Positions 9,953 to 22,662 of a stretch of 64,000 bases of DNA are shown one piece after another. Source of the stretch: Thozetella sp. PMI_491 (taxonomy: Eukaryota > Ascomycota > Sordariomycetes > Chaetosphaeriales > Chaetosphaeriaceae); NCBI GenBank assembly GCA_021432635.1, contig MU270063.1:434001-498000 (forward strand). Reading direction: 5' to 3'. The position numbers were made by a program, and so were the translations under genes. The notes beneath the pieces are model-generated. The model was given only the letters and a program-made list of their open reading frames with translations, ran no database searches and was not told the DNA's origin. Position 1 is the first letter of the stretch, and each line of letters begins with the position of its first letter.

Positions 9953-12900
9953 TCACCCGGTCTTCATCACCCTGCTGCCGAGAGACCGTCGGCCTGTTGC
10001 GAGACCCTTTCCTTGAAGCTCATCCCCGCTGATGTCGGTCTTACCGGCGTTATCGAGATCCATCATGGCGCGCTTTAGAGCGGCGGCTTGAGCTGCGTCG
10101 TCTGCATTATCAGGACCGGTTCCGACGAACGTCCAGCTCTCCTCCTCTGCTGGATCGTCAAAGGTGTATGCCGTGTCCTGATTCTGTGGCGGCATCGCCG
10201 TGTCGGGATTCTTCCGGGCCTTGGCCTTAATAAGGCTCCGGGCGTATTCGAGGTCACGATAGATGCACTGAATCGCAGTCGCGACGCCGTTCTCCTGTAG
10301 AGAGATGTTAGCATTTGTTGGTAAGAGCTGACCAAAATCCGAAACAGACACCGAGGTAAGGTGCAAGGGGTACTGACCTCACGGATCTGCTCGCCGAGGA
10401 CGTTGGCCTTGGTGATCATGCGGTCGCTGTTTGTTGCCTCCCAGAGAGCACGGGCAAACGAGTTGGCGCCCCATTTCTTTAGGCAGATACCGACGCCGAG
10501 GTCCTCGACTCGGCTGCCGAAGAAGAACTGGTCTCCAAAGAACGGCCGGATGATGGTCGGGATGCCCGCTCTCAAACTTGCCCCAGTCGTTCCCGAGCCT
10601 CCATGATGGGCGGCTGCATCGATCTGCTTGAACAGCCAATCGTGTGGCGCTGACTTGATCTGGAAGATCTCGGGCGGTAGGACGGGCTCCAGTTTGGCCT
10701 CTTTGTCGGAGACGACGGCGGCCGTTGACACACCCTTGTCCGGCACTTTCTCGGCAGTAGTAGCCTGGGTCTCCATCCGGTCACTCCAGCCCTTGCTCAA
10801 GATGCAACGTACATCGGCTTTGAGGACGGCGTCGATCACGTCCTGCGTCATCTTGGCTGGGTCGGGTACGATGATTGAGCCGAACCCAACATAGACAATC
10901 TTCTTGTCGTCCGCTCGGGCCTGCTCGATGAAAGCGACGAGGTCCTTGGGGGGCTCCCACTTGTCGTTGCCTTCGTCGAGGAACCAGTATCCCGTCACGC
11001 GGATCCAGTCGCTATAGTCGAGCGGTGGTGGCACAACAAACGGTGAGAAATTGTAGAGGAAGGGGACTTTGTTGGGCTGCATCTTCTCCAGCGTGGTGCT
11101 GGGTAGGCCGAGGATCTTGTTTCGCCATCGATTGACCTGAGACGCCGTGGCTTTCCAGAAGAGCGTGTCGAACATGACATAAGTCATAAAGTTGTAACCG
11201 CCGCCCATCTTCTGGCCCGGTGTGACGAATGCATGTGGATATGCGCGCGTGCGCGACCAGGGCATTGTGAAAGCCCGGAAGTATGGAATACGGAGGGCCT
11301 CGGCGATGTGGATGCCGGCCATTGCACTGGGCGACTCAATGAGGAGGTCGCTGCCCTGGCAAGCCTCCCAGGCAGATGCGAGGAGCTCGTCTAGCCATCC
11401 GCGGAACTTCGAGTTGGCCTCCTTCAGGAAGGCCCACGTGAAGGCTCCGTTTTGGATGCAGAGCTGCATGAGCTCGCCTGGGTCGCCACCGATATTTCTG
11501 AACTCAATGCCGTGACTCTCGATCCACCCCTTGAACTCGCCATGCGTTGCTATCCGAGCCTTGTGTCCTTCAGCAATGAGACCCTTGCATAACGCGATGT
11601 AAGGTTGTACGTCACCACGCGAGCCGATAGTGAGGCACGTGACGCGTATCGGCTCGGCGGGCTTGAAGTTCAGGAAAGAGGCCTTTGGATCATCGAAGAG
11701 GATCGTCGGGGCCTCGTTGATTCGATGTGGCATCTCGACTTCGTTGTCCGGGAACTCCTCCATCCGGGCTTGCTCTAGCGCATCGCGCTCGGCGGCGGCG
11801 GCTTCGGCATCCATAATCTCCTCACGGTCAACACGATTAGGCTCGCGAAGGTAGCGCATCTTCTCGATGCTCTGCAATAGCGTGACGGCACAGTCGTTCC
11901 TGTCGCCTACGTGGGGGAACTCGAAGAACAGCTCCTCGTGGCCACGAATGACGACCGTCAGACCTTCCCATTTGATCCGGAAGCCCTTGCCCTTCTCGAC
12001 AGTCTCAATGTCCTTGAGAGGCAAGATGACCTTAGTACGCGTGCCGGGGAGTAGGCTGCGGAAGCAGAAATGACGGTCACTGATGTAGATCTTGCCATAG
12101 AGTGGCAGACCTCTCGACAGGTAGCTGAAGAAGGTGTGGCGTAGCACCTCGTTGTCGGGCAGAGCAAAGTGAGCACGGAACCGGTTGCCGGTAGCAATCC
12201 TGTCCTCTGGGTTCTCCTCGTTCTCCTCATCGTCTGTCCTGAGGCCGGCGGGCTCATCATAATGTTTCTTCTCGCCTTTCCACATGCCCGACACCTTCTC
12301 AACGTAACTCATAGACTCAGTGGCGAGAAGATTGCTCATTCGCTTGGTATGTTGATCCAGGTAGTCCATTATCGCGCCAGCCTTTTGGAGAGGATAGCCG
12401 CCCATTCGAGCGATGCTTTGCAGGGTCGGCGCGCCAGCGGCCGCCTCGTTCGCTCCGGGATCGGTGATGTGGCCGGTGGTAGCGGCATGACGGGGAGCAT
12501 ACTTGTTTAACCCTGGCGCCGGCGCTTGCGCCGGTGGCGCAATGGTGAGGCTGTCTTTCTCCCGGACCCTCGACGCCGAGGCGGATCGGTGTATCGTCGG
12601 GCCATTGAACACATCACTGCCTCTCAAGATCTGGCTGGCGGACGCGTCTTCACTTACAGACACCATCGCAGCTGACATGCTTGCCTGGCTCGGCTCCTCA
12701 AGACTCTGCACATATGAATCGCTGCTGCCTTGCTTCTGCGGCAGGTGTTTGTCCCCTAGACGGTTCCTGCTAAGTGATCTTCGGCTGTCGCTAAAACTTC
12801 GCCGCGGCGATTCCTGTCTGGAAGACGAAGCCATGCGGTTCATGTCGACGCTGCGGCGGGAGAACTGGCGAATATCGAAGCTACTACGGCTGATTTCACC

Positions 12901-14818
12901 GCTGGGCCGCGGGCTTGGCGACGCATTCACGGTTGGAGACATCGGGGACAGGGTTGCCCGGACATTCTCAGTAATCTTGAGATCTTTGGTCCGAATCTTG
13001 GGCAGAATCTGGCTGCTCATGAGGTCCGCCTTCTTCGAATGCTTGGAAGAAGACCCATCTGTAGACCGTTGATCCTCGTCGGATTCCCGGGGAGCCTCGA
13101 GGGCCAGGGGTCCAGGAGTCCGGGTGGCCGCATCTTCGGACAATATCTTGAGAATATTCAAAGCCTCCCTGCCTTTCTGGAAGAAAGAGAAGAAGTACTA
13201 CTCAGGGTGTCAACACTGCGCCGCTGTAGAGATTGGGAAGGAGAACGGGACATACTTCGTCGATGGCATACGTCTCATTATTGTCAAATACCCTGATCTT
13301 GCACGTATCGGCAAAGTCTAGCATCTGCACCTCCTCAATATCGATAATGTTCTCGATGGGCAGAGATATCTTGATGCTATCGCCGTCGTTGTGCGACCGG
13401 AAGATAACTCGCTGCAAGCTCTTGACCCATTCCTGGGCGCTGGGCGCGCTGTCGGCCCTGAAATAATAGGTTCGCTGATGCGTAGTAACCGTGAAATGGA
13501 GACCCTCCTTGTCCTTGTCTGACAGATTCGCGGAGATGCTGTAGCGAAGGTCTATTTGCCCGTGGGGAAAGTAAGGCCGATTGGCGTCATGGTAGTATGA
13601 CAGCACGTCACCTTTGAGGGAGAACCAGTAGCGGCTGTACCTTGGATTCCGCTTGCCGCTCTTGGAGAGATAGCCGGTCTTGGCGATTTCGTGCTGTGTA
13701 GAGTAGGTTAGCAAAGCCTTGCGTGAGCGAGCCTACCTTTGGTCCCGCGGATGGTGGGAGGTACTTACGGCTTTCTTGGGGAGGTACGCATAGAAAGCGA
13801 CGTGTCGAGAGGTGATGTACATCCACCCTTGTAGGAGGACGTGCTGCAGGAGCCAGCACGGATACTCTTCGTGCTTATCAGCAAGTGCGAGGTCCAGCAT
13901 TTGGCACGGGAGAGCCATACCTTCGATGACTTCCTCCGGCTTGTCAAACTCGAAGATCTCCATTAGTCTCTGAGCTAGCAAACTCGTTCCGCCTTCGCTC
14001 GACTGCGCGTCCGACCTGTCGATGTCGATGCTCGGCCGGGCCGCTATCCTCGCCTCCAGCATCCTGCTCATGACAGGGGCGACTGCTGGCTCGAGGCCTG
14101 GCGACTCGGGGATGGGGGAGATCGGCGACTCGTCTCCGGCGAGGTGCTTGTCATCCTTCTTGGTCTTACCCTTGAGCGACTTGGACTTGCTGCGGGTGGT
14201 GAGCCTGTTGAGGACCGGCACCGACCTCAAGAGACGACTCTCTGAGATCTTCCGCCGATGGTGCTTCGAGTCACCTTTAGAGCCAGGAGCACCTGGCCTG
14301 GGTAGCACCGTTGTCTGTGAAGACTTTCCAGAGGATGCGTCGTCACCGTCCCGCCGTGAGCTGGCGCCCTCGTCGTCGTCCTCCTCGTCGGAGCTCTGGC
14401 CTTCGAATCGGTTGCCGAAGTCTACAGTGCTGCCTGCGGCAGCGATCAGCCCGAACACGCTCTGGTTCATGGTCATGAACCCCCCGCCAAAGGCTGGAAT
14501 CCTGACGTCTTCTTCCTTATCAGCCTCGTCACCGACATCCTTAAATCGATCGGGGAACTCCATGGCGGCCGGGCTATGCACGCCGTCTCGACGCCTCTTT
14601 TGCAGCTTCCTCGACACGCGGCGGCCCCTGGGATCTTCCGCGCCTGTAAACGTAGACGCACGAATGGGCAAGGGCCGGCTTGCAGCTGCGTTCGTAGGCA
14701 ATGTTGGTGCTGGTTGCGAGGCGGGCTGGGATGCGGGCTGCGAGGGAGCCTCGGAGGGTGGTGGCTGCGCCGCCCCGTGCTCCGAACTGGCGGTCGAGGT
14801 CGAGTTTGGGGGTGCCAT
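9953..14818 (-). CDS. ATG26: Sterol 3-beta-glucosyltransferase Atg26
   Basis: Atg26 transfers glucose from UDP-glucose to the 3-hydroxyl of ergosterol and in several fungi takes part in selective autophagy of peroxisomes at membranes. Four minus-strand exons join in frame: 14818-13769, 13693-13256, 13197-10378 and 10294-9953, giving 1549 residues. The domain order is a long disordered Ser/Pro-rich N-terminus, a first GRAM domain ending at the exon 1/2 border ([10 protein letters not shown]), a PH domain ([17 protein letters not shown]), a GRAM continuation (IENIIDIEE), a second GRAM domain before residue 1000, and the UDP-glycosyltransferase domain starting near [14 protein letters not shown] and carrying the donor-binding [12 protein letters not shown] motif near residue 1360. 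The introns are 76, 58 and 83 nt. The predicted stop overlaps a GTGAGT donor, so the last few residues could differ. The size is at the upper end for the family. Confidence 0.93.
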
Positions 14819-16370
14819 GATGCTGCCGGAAGCGCGGAAACGAGACTCGGCGGCTTATCACTATGACTCGAGCGGCCGGGGTGCCTAACAAGGGTGAAGG
14901 CACCCTGTGATGGGCAAGGAGCGCGTCGGAGAGGTTGCTCGACCTATTAGTGGTGGGCGAATTAGGCAGTTAGCAGGGGCTCTGGGCTGTCACGCCGAGC
15001 GTCTGCAGCGCCAGAGGGCCAGGGAGTGAGGGCTAACTGGTTCCCCAATAAGGGGGCTGCGATTCCTGCGGCTCGAATCTGATGCTCAACGGTTCGCTGC
15101 GCAGCACAAGGCAGACGGCGGCTGTTGGGGGGACCGTTATTGTTTGGATGCAGGCCGGCAAGCCTCCCGCCAGGCTAATGTTTTTCTGGGCCTTGGGAAA
15201 CTTGTGAGAGCGCGACGGTCCGCGGCCGACAGACGAGCGTACTGGAAATAGTGCAGAGCCTGGATAGCTGCAGGTGGAAGCTGCCGTCGTAGCAGGCAGT
15301 CGCGGTCAATGGGTGGCCGGTCGGCAAAGGCTTGAGCAGGCCAAGCGGGCGCAGGGTACAATGACGACGTCCAGTGACCAGTGACGACGCAGAGCTGAAA
15401 GGAAGAGACGGAGCGTCTTAGCGGCGGGGAAACATAGTGTCTCGTCGGGGAGGTGCGAGGATCTAAAGCTTCGACGCAAGGTTGGAGGATGCTTGGGAGG
15501 TTTTTTTGTTGATGCAAGGGCCGCCCACGGGGGAGAGTACTCTTCTTGCTGTACCGCTGGCGTTCAAGGACCCGAGAGGTCCGTCAACGCCTTGTGGTGC
15601 CGGGGTCGCGGGCGGATTGGTGGAGCATATCTCGTTATCGATAAGTTGCCATTAGCCTGCATCTCCTTGGTCGCGGGACCTGAGCGGGGCGGCGTCGGGC
15701 CCCGGAGAAGCACGGGCTGAGTCGAGGTTGGAACGGTCAATGACAGCCCACTGCGGGTCCAGCTGACATCGGTGAGGTATCACATGCCGGCCGCCGGGGT
15801 TAGTCAAGGTGCCTCCAGGCAAGACAAGACCCCGATCGCGGGGGTACCACAGCTCTACACTCTCTATCTATGTGATCTGCTGCCGCGATATACGCAAATA
15901 CCTCTGATAGAGCTAAATCATCCGCCGCGCGCCGCACTCCCTCCCGCCACCCCCCCTTCCCCCAAAGAGGGTTCCCTCCCTTGCTGGATCATCCAACCCT
16001 CCTTGCTCCCGGACTGAACCAAGACACAACACCAGCCTTATCGATGCTGCCACGGAAACATGTGCTAAATACAATGACTTGCGATGCAGGACAAGAGAAG
16101 AAGCAAAATAACTATGCGAGTCCTGGAGCCTTAGTCCCTCAGTGCGCAAAAGGTTGCGCCCCTCTTATCTCCCGTGCTATCGCGTTGTGTCGCGTGATTA
16201 GTAGCCCCTTACTTGCCACCATCGAGGTCGCGCAGGTTGTTCTGTAATCGGAACCCAACCACGAGGTACCCCAAGCGGCGCCGGAGCTTCCGGGATGCCC
16301 GGGACACCGAGGCGACTTACCGCTCCCCTCGACATCAGAGGGTAGCGGATGAAGATGGAGCTCATCTAAA
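14819..16370. other. ATG26 promoter side and CMR1 3' flank
   Basis: The stretch contains C-rich runs near 15940-15965 and no credible gene. A 126-codon minus-strand frame near 15137-15517 is arginine-, proline- and serine-rich with no domain and is not annotated. Confidence 0.5.
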
Positions 16371-17997
16371 TCACATCCACAGCGAAAGCTTTCCGCTGCT
16401 ATTTCCACCAGCGACCCAGTCCAAGGTGGGGTGGAAATGGGCCACAGCAGGCACGGCCGTGATGCCATCGCCGCCGAGCTGGGCAAGTTGCTCTCCGTTT
16501 GACGCGTAGACGTCGACAAATCGATTCATGTTTCCAATCACAAACCTGTGCTGGCCATCTCGAGGATGCGCCTGCCACTGAGGCTTGAGGATCGTGACCC
16601 AACGGCCCGTCTGGTTGTTGTGCGGAATCTGGTGCGCGGGAGTCATCTGCTCCTCTGTGAGGTCTACAGCTACGCCCCAGGAGCTTGCATCCTTGAAATC
16701 GTAGATCTTGATGCGATCATCGTAGGAGCTCGTGGCGATGTGGCCGCCGGCGCTCCAGCTAGCATGCGACACAGACAGACGCGACGTGTGCTCGCCGATG
16801 AGAGCAGGGTGACGCAGCTCGCCTTTTCCGCTAATCTTCCGTAGATCCCAGATCTTGAGGGTCCGGTCGAGAGATGCGGTTGCGATAAGGTGGGGCTGGA
16901 GCGGATGAATCGAGAAGCCGCCTATTTTGTGGTCTGCGAGCCCCCAGATCTCGGCGTCCACTGCTTCTGTCCGTATGTCATGTCGGCCGACGGCTCCGTT
17001 GAGAGTCGAGAACAGGATGACGTTGGGATCGGATTCGGCCATATCAATGGCACTGATAGGCAGATCCTCACTTGGGTCTTGGGGTGCGAATACCTGCGTC
17101 GAAACCTGTTTCTCGAGATCGAGCTTCCGGATCGACGAGTCATAGGATGAGGTGAAGACGGCATTCGCATCCACGGGAGAGAACTGGAAGCCTGTGATGG
17201 TCCTAGAATGCGTCTTGAAGGCCGATATTACTGGGTCTTCAACTGCTTCGTCCTCGTCATCCTCGATCTTGACGACCTCCTGAGACGCATCGAACACACC
17301 CATCGCGCCCTCCTTGTCACCCGCGAAGATGATGGGCTTGTCCTCGGTAGGATGGAAACCCATGGCATAGATTCGCTGAGGAACTATCTTGATGTCTTGG
17401 TATTGAATTAGCAACATGGAACCTGGAACGGCGTTGACCGGGGGCAGGCGGCGGCTCACCATTAACAGCCCACTTCTCATACAGCTTCAAGCCGTTCATG
17501 CGCAAACGCAGCTCCTTGAGCGTGCCGTCTGTTGTGCTCTCGACATCATCATCGGTAAAGGTGCGGACGCCCGGCTGCGCACCCCGGGCGGGAAGACCCA
17601 TATTCTTAAGCCCTGCCATGCCGTCCACAGCAGCCTCCCACTTGCGGCCATCGACCTTGATGTTACCCAGGTCTAGATCGCCACTGACACGCAGCCTCTT
17701 TTCACGCGCTCTCTCGCTCTCGGCCTCAGCCTCGACCTCAAACTTCCGTTTCAGCACCTCGGAGTCGGCGTCGAGGCCAGCAAGCCGGCTGCTCTGCCGC
17801 GTCGCCCGGGTGGCTTCCTTCGCCACGGGTTCCTTCTTGACCCGGGACGACGGGGCGCGCTTCGTGGGAGCAGGCTTTGGGGTCGCCATCTTGACGGTCG
17901 TAGTAGAAATCTCGTTGATGATCTTTCGATTTGCGGCCATGTTCTGGAGCCGCCTGCGCTCGAAGGCGCTCATGCCGTCGTTCTTCTGGCCCGCCAT
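16371..17997 (-). CDS. cmr1: WD40-repeat DNA damage-binding protein Cmr1
   Basis: Cmr1 is a nuclear WD40 protein that binds chromatin and is linked to DNA damage and replication stress in yeast. Two exons, 17997-17460 and 17395-16371, join across a 64-nt GTGAGC..AAG intron and give 520 residues. The start MAGQKNDGMSAFERRR fits the family, in which a SAFE(R/K)RR segment lies near the N-terminus; an ATG nine codons upstream is possible but less likely. Residues 1-160 are basic and disordered. The propeller begins after the intron at DIKIVPQRIYAMGFHP and includes IFAGDKEGAMGVFD and LIATASLDRTLKIWDLR, ending in GKLSLWM. The gene is divergent from the Mtf2-like gene, with about 440 bp between start codons. 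Confidence 0.9.
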
Positions 17998-18437
17998 GGT
18001 TGCGTTGGATGGATGTAGAACCAATGCGCTAGAATGGGGAGCGGATTGGGCTAGAAATGAATTGGTATGTCTAAAAGGTCGTAAGTGAGCTCAAAAATGC
18101 CGTCAAGATATACGGGCAGCGGGGAGTGGATGGAATACGGGAAGACTTGAAGGCAGCAGCGGCGTCGGGGCGATTTCAATTAAACTTGAAGTCGCGTCTT
18201 TTGCGCGTCGCTGCCTCAAGGGAAAACGCGATGTCAGGCGGTGGCCAGTGCGTACCGGCGCTATCTTATCGGTAAAGCTTGGACCCTGGAAACTTGGGAT
18301 TTTCTTGGAGGGCTCTCAGTGGTGCTGAAAGCACCTACCTACAAAGCTCTTCAGAACCTCGAAGCGATTCTAGGCCGCGACCTTCTTTCTTATCCTTTTC
18401 AACCATACTTCCTCTGCCACCACGGCGCGTTGATAAA
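17998..18437. promoter_or_regulatory. Bidirectional promoter between CMR1 and Mtf2-like genes
   Basis: The 440 bp between the two divergent start codons must hold both promoters. An in-frame ATG at 18279 lies upstream of the chosen Mtf2 start and could give an extended N-terminus. I cannot assign individual binding sites. Confidence 0.45.
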
Positions 18438-19832
18438 ATGTCTTCCACGCTGCTTCCATTTCTTTACCAGACCCGGACCTTGCAGCGTCTCTATACCTCC
18501 CGCGCCGGCGCAACAAACTTTCGAGCTCTGTCAACAACCCCCTCCTGCCGAGCGCGCCGCCAGTTTGTGAGGTCAAATGACATTCCCTTCGAGCTCCCTG
18601 AAGACTTTCCGGTCACCGAGGTCGGAAGGAAGAAGACAAAGTCTGCTGAGGATTCCGAAGGGGACGCTCGGGGAACCATCACTCCAAGCGAGCGCGAAGC
18701 CTTTAACCGCATCTTCGAGGAGATAGCTGCCCGCGGCCAGGCAGCCGACTCACTGGGTGCAGTCCAGCCGTCCGATCCAGCCGCCGGATCGATTCGTCTT
18801 TCAGATGAACCTGAGAGCCCTCTGACACCATCGAACGAGTCGGGAAAGGTCGACCCGGAGGTTGGCCGCGATATTGTCAATGTCATCATCCAGGACGCTG
18901 AGCAGAAGTATGTCAATGCTCGCCGGACAGCAATGCAGCCCTATGACCCACTTCACCCTCTCGAACAAATTTCCTCTGCAAGGGACCGCAACCTAGCGTT
19001 TCTGAAATTTCCGCCGAGCTTGCGAGAGGCTGCTGGGATAGCGCTGGGTTCTGGGGGACGGGACAGTGTCTTGAAGAGGGGCACTTCGGTGCCAGAACAG
19101 GCTGACACACAGTCCGAAGAGGGCACCGGGGCTTCGATAACGGCGCAGAGCGCTGCTCCAGTAATGGACCCCTTAGCCAAGGACATTAAAATGGAGGCCC
19201 TCAGGCGCCCGGAACGCACTCGGATCGAGAGGCGGATGAAGAATGCCCAATCAGACTTCCAGCTGTGGGATGTGATGGAGGCTGAGGTCTTTACAATGGT
19301 CCAGAAGCTTGGGCTGACGGAAGGAAGCCCTAGAAAAGCGCGACGAAATAAGGCTTCGGTAAAGGCAACCGCGGAGCTTAATTTGGACGTCCATGGACCT
19401 CTCTATCCAGAGCTCCTGCTTCTCGGCCTGCGTCAGATGGACCAAGCGTTCGGACGCTCATCCCCGCTAGCACTTTCGATACTTCCTCGGATCAAAGAAC
19501 TGGGGCTGGCATCTTACGTCCTCGGAATCAGCACTTCGTTCTACTATCAATTAATGGTGATTCAATGGCATCGCTACGGCAACATCACGGCCGTGCTGAA
19601 CCTACTGGAAGAGATGCGCCATGCTGGTCTTTCGTTCGACCACAACTGCCTGCGCGTTGTTGACGCTGTCAACATCTTCCACAAGGAGGCCACGCGAGGA
19701 GACCACGGCATCTTTCTCCAACAGCTGATGAGGATGCCCGAGTTTGAGCACATGCCATACCGCTTTAAGCATTGGACGAGGGAGATTATGAACGGCGATG
19801 AGCAACTACAGGGGCGCCTAGCGCAGGGCTGA
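18438..19832 (+). CDS. Mtf2-like mitochondrial protein
   Basis: Mtf2 (Nam1) in yeast acts in mitochondrial RNA maturation and couples transcription to translation. This intronless frame of 464 residues starts at MSSTLLPFLYQ. Its first 45 residues are rich in Arg, Ser and Thr with few acids, as in a mitochondrial presequence. An acidic, low-complexity middle follows. The C-terminal 150 residues are helical and pentatricopeptide-like (ELLLLGLRQMDQAFG, LNLLEEMRHAGLSFD), as in the fungal Mtf2 C-terminal domain. An ATG 53 codons upstream is in frame, but the presequence-like stretch begins at the chosen start. The family call rests on remembered similarity and is moderately sure. Confidence 0.75.
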   Translation: MSSTLLPFLYQTRTLQRLYTSRAGATNFRALSTTPSCRARRQFVRSNDIPFELPEDFPVTEVGRKKTKSAEDSEGDARGTITPSEREAFNRIFEEIAARGQAADSLGAVQPSDPAAGSIRLSDEPESPLTPSNESGKVDPEVGRDIVNVIIQDAEQKYVNARRTAMQPYDPLHPLEQISSARDRNLAFLKFPPSLREAAGIALGSGGRDSVLKRGTSVPEQADTQSEEGTGASITAQSAAPVMDPLAKDIKMEALRRPERTRIERRMKNAQSDFQLWDVMEAEVFTMVQKLGLTEGSPRKARRNKASVKATAELNLDVHGPLYPELLLLGLRQMDQAFGRSSPLALSILPRIKELGLASYVLGISTSFYYQLMVIQWHRYGNITAVLNLLEEMRHAGLSFDHNCLRVVDAVNIFHKEATRGDHGIFLQQLMRMPEFEHMPYRFKHWTREIMNGDEQLQGRLAQG

Positions 19833-19972
19833 GGAGAGCAACATGGCACTGACTGTACAACATAATCTGTTCATCGAAGACAAAGCTAACCGCCCTGCTT
19901 AATACATAATATTCCCACTACCAGTTCCACAACTCGCAGTTTAGAAAGATTATCTCCACTTGCCCACAACCA

Positions 19973-21400
19973 TCAGAGTTTCCCTGTCCCTTTGCGCTTG
20001 GCAAAGTTTTGGTTTGCCGCGGCGAGAGCCCAATCACTCAGGTAGATCGGGCATTCCGTTTCGAAGAGGAAGAGTGTGAGGCCATCATCCTGTAACTTCG
20101 TCGGCTTTTTGGTATCGACTTCTATGGCCTTCTTGAACTCGGACTCCGCTGCACCGTGAGTCACCATCGAACCGTTCAATCCAGCAGCAAACGGGAAGAA
20201 CTGAGACCTGCTCAACTTGTTCAAGGGATGCTTGGGGTCCTGCGCGTTGATGATCGGTCCGAAGAACTCCTGCATAGTGTTCCGGTGGTAGTATGGCAGC
20301 CAATACGTGTCCTCGGCGACTTGCCAGCGGGGGGGTATGATGGCAAAATCGACGACCGCCGTCCCGGGCGCTTTGCCGTAGGCGGGTGCGGTGAGCACGA
20401 CATACAAGGACGGATCGTGCTCGTCGAATAAGGCATTCCCTAGGACGCAGAACCGAGCTAGGTCATACTTGAACGGGTAGCATGTGCCATGCCACGCCGC
20501 GACGTCGAACGGCGTGTGGTCTTGCGTGCACGACCAAAGCTTGCCGTTCAAGCGCGATAAGATGGTCCATTCCGTGCCAGGCTTGTCGGCGGGCTGAGCA
20601 ACGCCGTTCACCACGCTGCCGTCGAAGAAAGCTACAGGGATCTGGAAGTCCTGTACATTAGCAAGGCCCGTCGAACCGATAATACCGAGGTTTGGAAGAC
20701 GGAAGTGCCCCTCGAATAGTTCGCATATATATCCTCGGCACGGCCTGCCGTCGAGGAGTGTCACACGGTACCGGACGCCTCTTGGTATGACAGCTATCTC
20801 GTTCTGTCTGACGACCAACTTGCCCTGCTCGGTCTGGATATCCAGCGCCCCGGACTGGGGCACGATCAGACTCTCTCCATCCAAGCTTGACCACGCCGTC
20901 CTCTCTGGCATGCTCCGCGACACGGCGAAGACCCAGATAGCGATCCCCGTCTTCTGCTGTGGGTCTCCGGTTCGCCCAAGAAGGTGCTGGGAGGTCCAGT
21001 CGGCGTCCGACGGAAGGGAGAAGTTGGGCCACATGTACGAGTTTGGCCCAAGGTTGGTGGGCGTCGCAGGGTTTGCGACGGCGGACTCGGCCTTCCATGG
21101 CGTGAAATCGCTGTGGTAGAGGCTGGATGCACAGCGGTAGAGGAAAGTCTGCAGGTTCTGCTCACGCGGTGCAGTGAAAGAAGTTCCGCTCATGCGCTCC
21201 GTACGAAGACCAAACGGGGGACGCTGCGGGGAATTGATGACCTTGGGGGTGGCACCAGGAATGGCTTCCGATCTACTAGGGGTTAGCTGGTGATGCATGG
21301 CCCAGAATGGAGCGCAGGGTGTTCCTCACCTGTGAAAATTACCAAACCCTTCTAGGTACTGGTAGGGGTCTTCTACGGCAAACGTTGTGAATGGCGCCAT
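19973..21400 (-). CDS. Divergent homogentisate 1,2-dioxygenase family protein
   Basis: True homogentisate dioxygenase opens the ring of homogentisate to maleylacetoacetate in phenylalanine and tyrosine breakdown, using Fe(II). Two exons, 21400-21330 and 21272-19973, join across a 57-nt intron and give 456 residues, the family length. The N-terminus (YLEGFGNFHRSEAIPGA) and the middle (VIPRGVRYRV, GYICELFEGHFRLPNLG, DVAAWHGTCYPFKYDL) are typical. The iron ligands appear kept: His353 and Glu359 in YYHRNTMQEFFG, spaced six apart, and probably His396 in VTHGA. The stretch around these ligands differs from the canonical RPPYYHRN and TPHGPD forms, and the C-terminus is unusual. No partner genes for tyrosine breakdown lie nearby. 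I infer a paralogue with a changed substrate, but a standard enzyme is not excluded. Confidence 0.85.
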
Positions 21401-22662
21401 GGCGCAAGTTCTTGGGATGAGCTGCGGCTATTTCTCAGTCCTTAAACCTCCAGAGAGAACCTAGTCGACCCTGTTCAATAGTTCGGGAAATGCTCATGTT
21501 GAACTCACCCACATGACATGCCTCTTGTCGAGAGGGGGAACTATCCTGTTTATATCCCAAGACCTGCCTCCAAGGCCTAGGTCCAATGAGCACACGAACT
21601 CGTGTTCCCCCTCCCAGCCCCATTGGTTCACCCCCGCATTTCACTTACATACATGGAAGGCTAGTTTCACAAGCTAGGTCCAGCACTAGGTGTACCTAGG
21701 CTTGCCGGGGGCTTATTTCAAGTATGAAGTCACCTTTCACTTTATAAGTCGTCGACTGAACGGCCATAATCTCTACATTGGCGGTTAGTCCTAGCAATAG
21801 AGACAGCCACAGCACCGCAACAAGGCACCCCCGGTGCAGTCCTCAGTCAATACAGCATACGTAGTACCAAGATTCCGTCTCAAGGAAGCGAAGAAAGTGC
21901 TAGGTATCCGAAGCAAGCAGGTTTATCGTGTGCATCGTTGCTCGTAGCACGCATACGTTACAGCGACGACCGCCCGATGGCCTGACATGGTCGTACCATT
22001 TTGCGAATAAGCCAAGACGATGCTATATTTCGGTGTTATACCTACTCCAATCTACCTCAGCCAATGTACTCCCAATCCGCATGCACTGGGCCATTGGCGC
22101 CAAACTGCATCACGGTCGTCAAACGCTCGCTAAGCCTAGAGCTCCAGATCAATGCCAGCCGCGAACCGAGGCATGATCGCGATCGCCACAGCTCGGGCAC
22201 AGCATTGACCGACTCCAACACGGTTCCCCAGCGCTTCACTAGGTACGTACAGCTGTTCGATGCAAGGGTGGGTGGGGGCCGCGCTGGTTCCCCAGCGCCC
22301 CAACTCGCGCGGGGTTGTGCACATCCTAGGCATATCCTCACCCTGGTGAACCGAGGCCCATTTCACCACTGGCGGTCGCCATTGCTGGCCCAGCCTAGCA
22401 TCTATTCTGCGAGGGCACAATTATGGGACCACTTTTAAGGTTGAAGTCCTTTCTTCAATGTGCGGAGTTCTTCATCGAAACCTGAATCATATTACCAGTG
22501 AGGTTGGGAAAGCCTCTAATGGCCGTCAGCATATGCAACACTGCTAGGCCAAGCCCATCCGTCGTCTAAGGTACTTGGTGATGCAAGACCCCACCCCGCG
22601 GCCAGCCGTGGTCCCGCCATGGCGATTAATGTGCTATTATACAGCGTTCATATATCCCTCTC
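21401..22662. other. Upstream region of the dioxygenase-like gene
   Basis: It contains the promoter side of the dioxygenase-like gene and the 3' flank of the kinase. Overlapping short frames near 22000-22440 lie on both strands and none has a domain. No RNA gene is seen. Confidence 0.5.

Noticed and set aside
14022-14888. Plus-strand frame of 288 codons
   Set aside because: It is antisense to exon 1 of ATG26, whose GRAM domain and disordered N-terminus are clearly coding on the minus strand.
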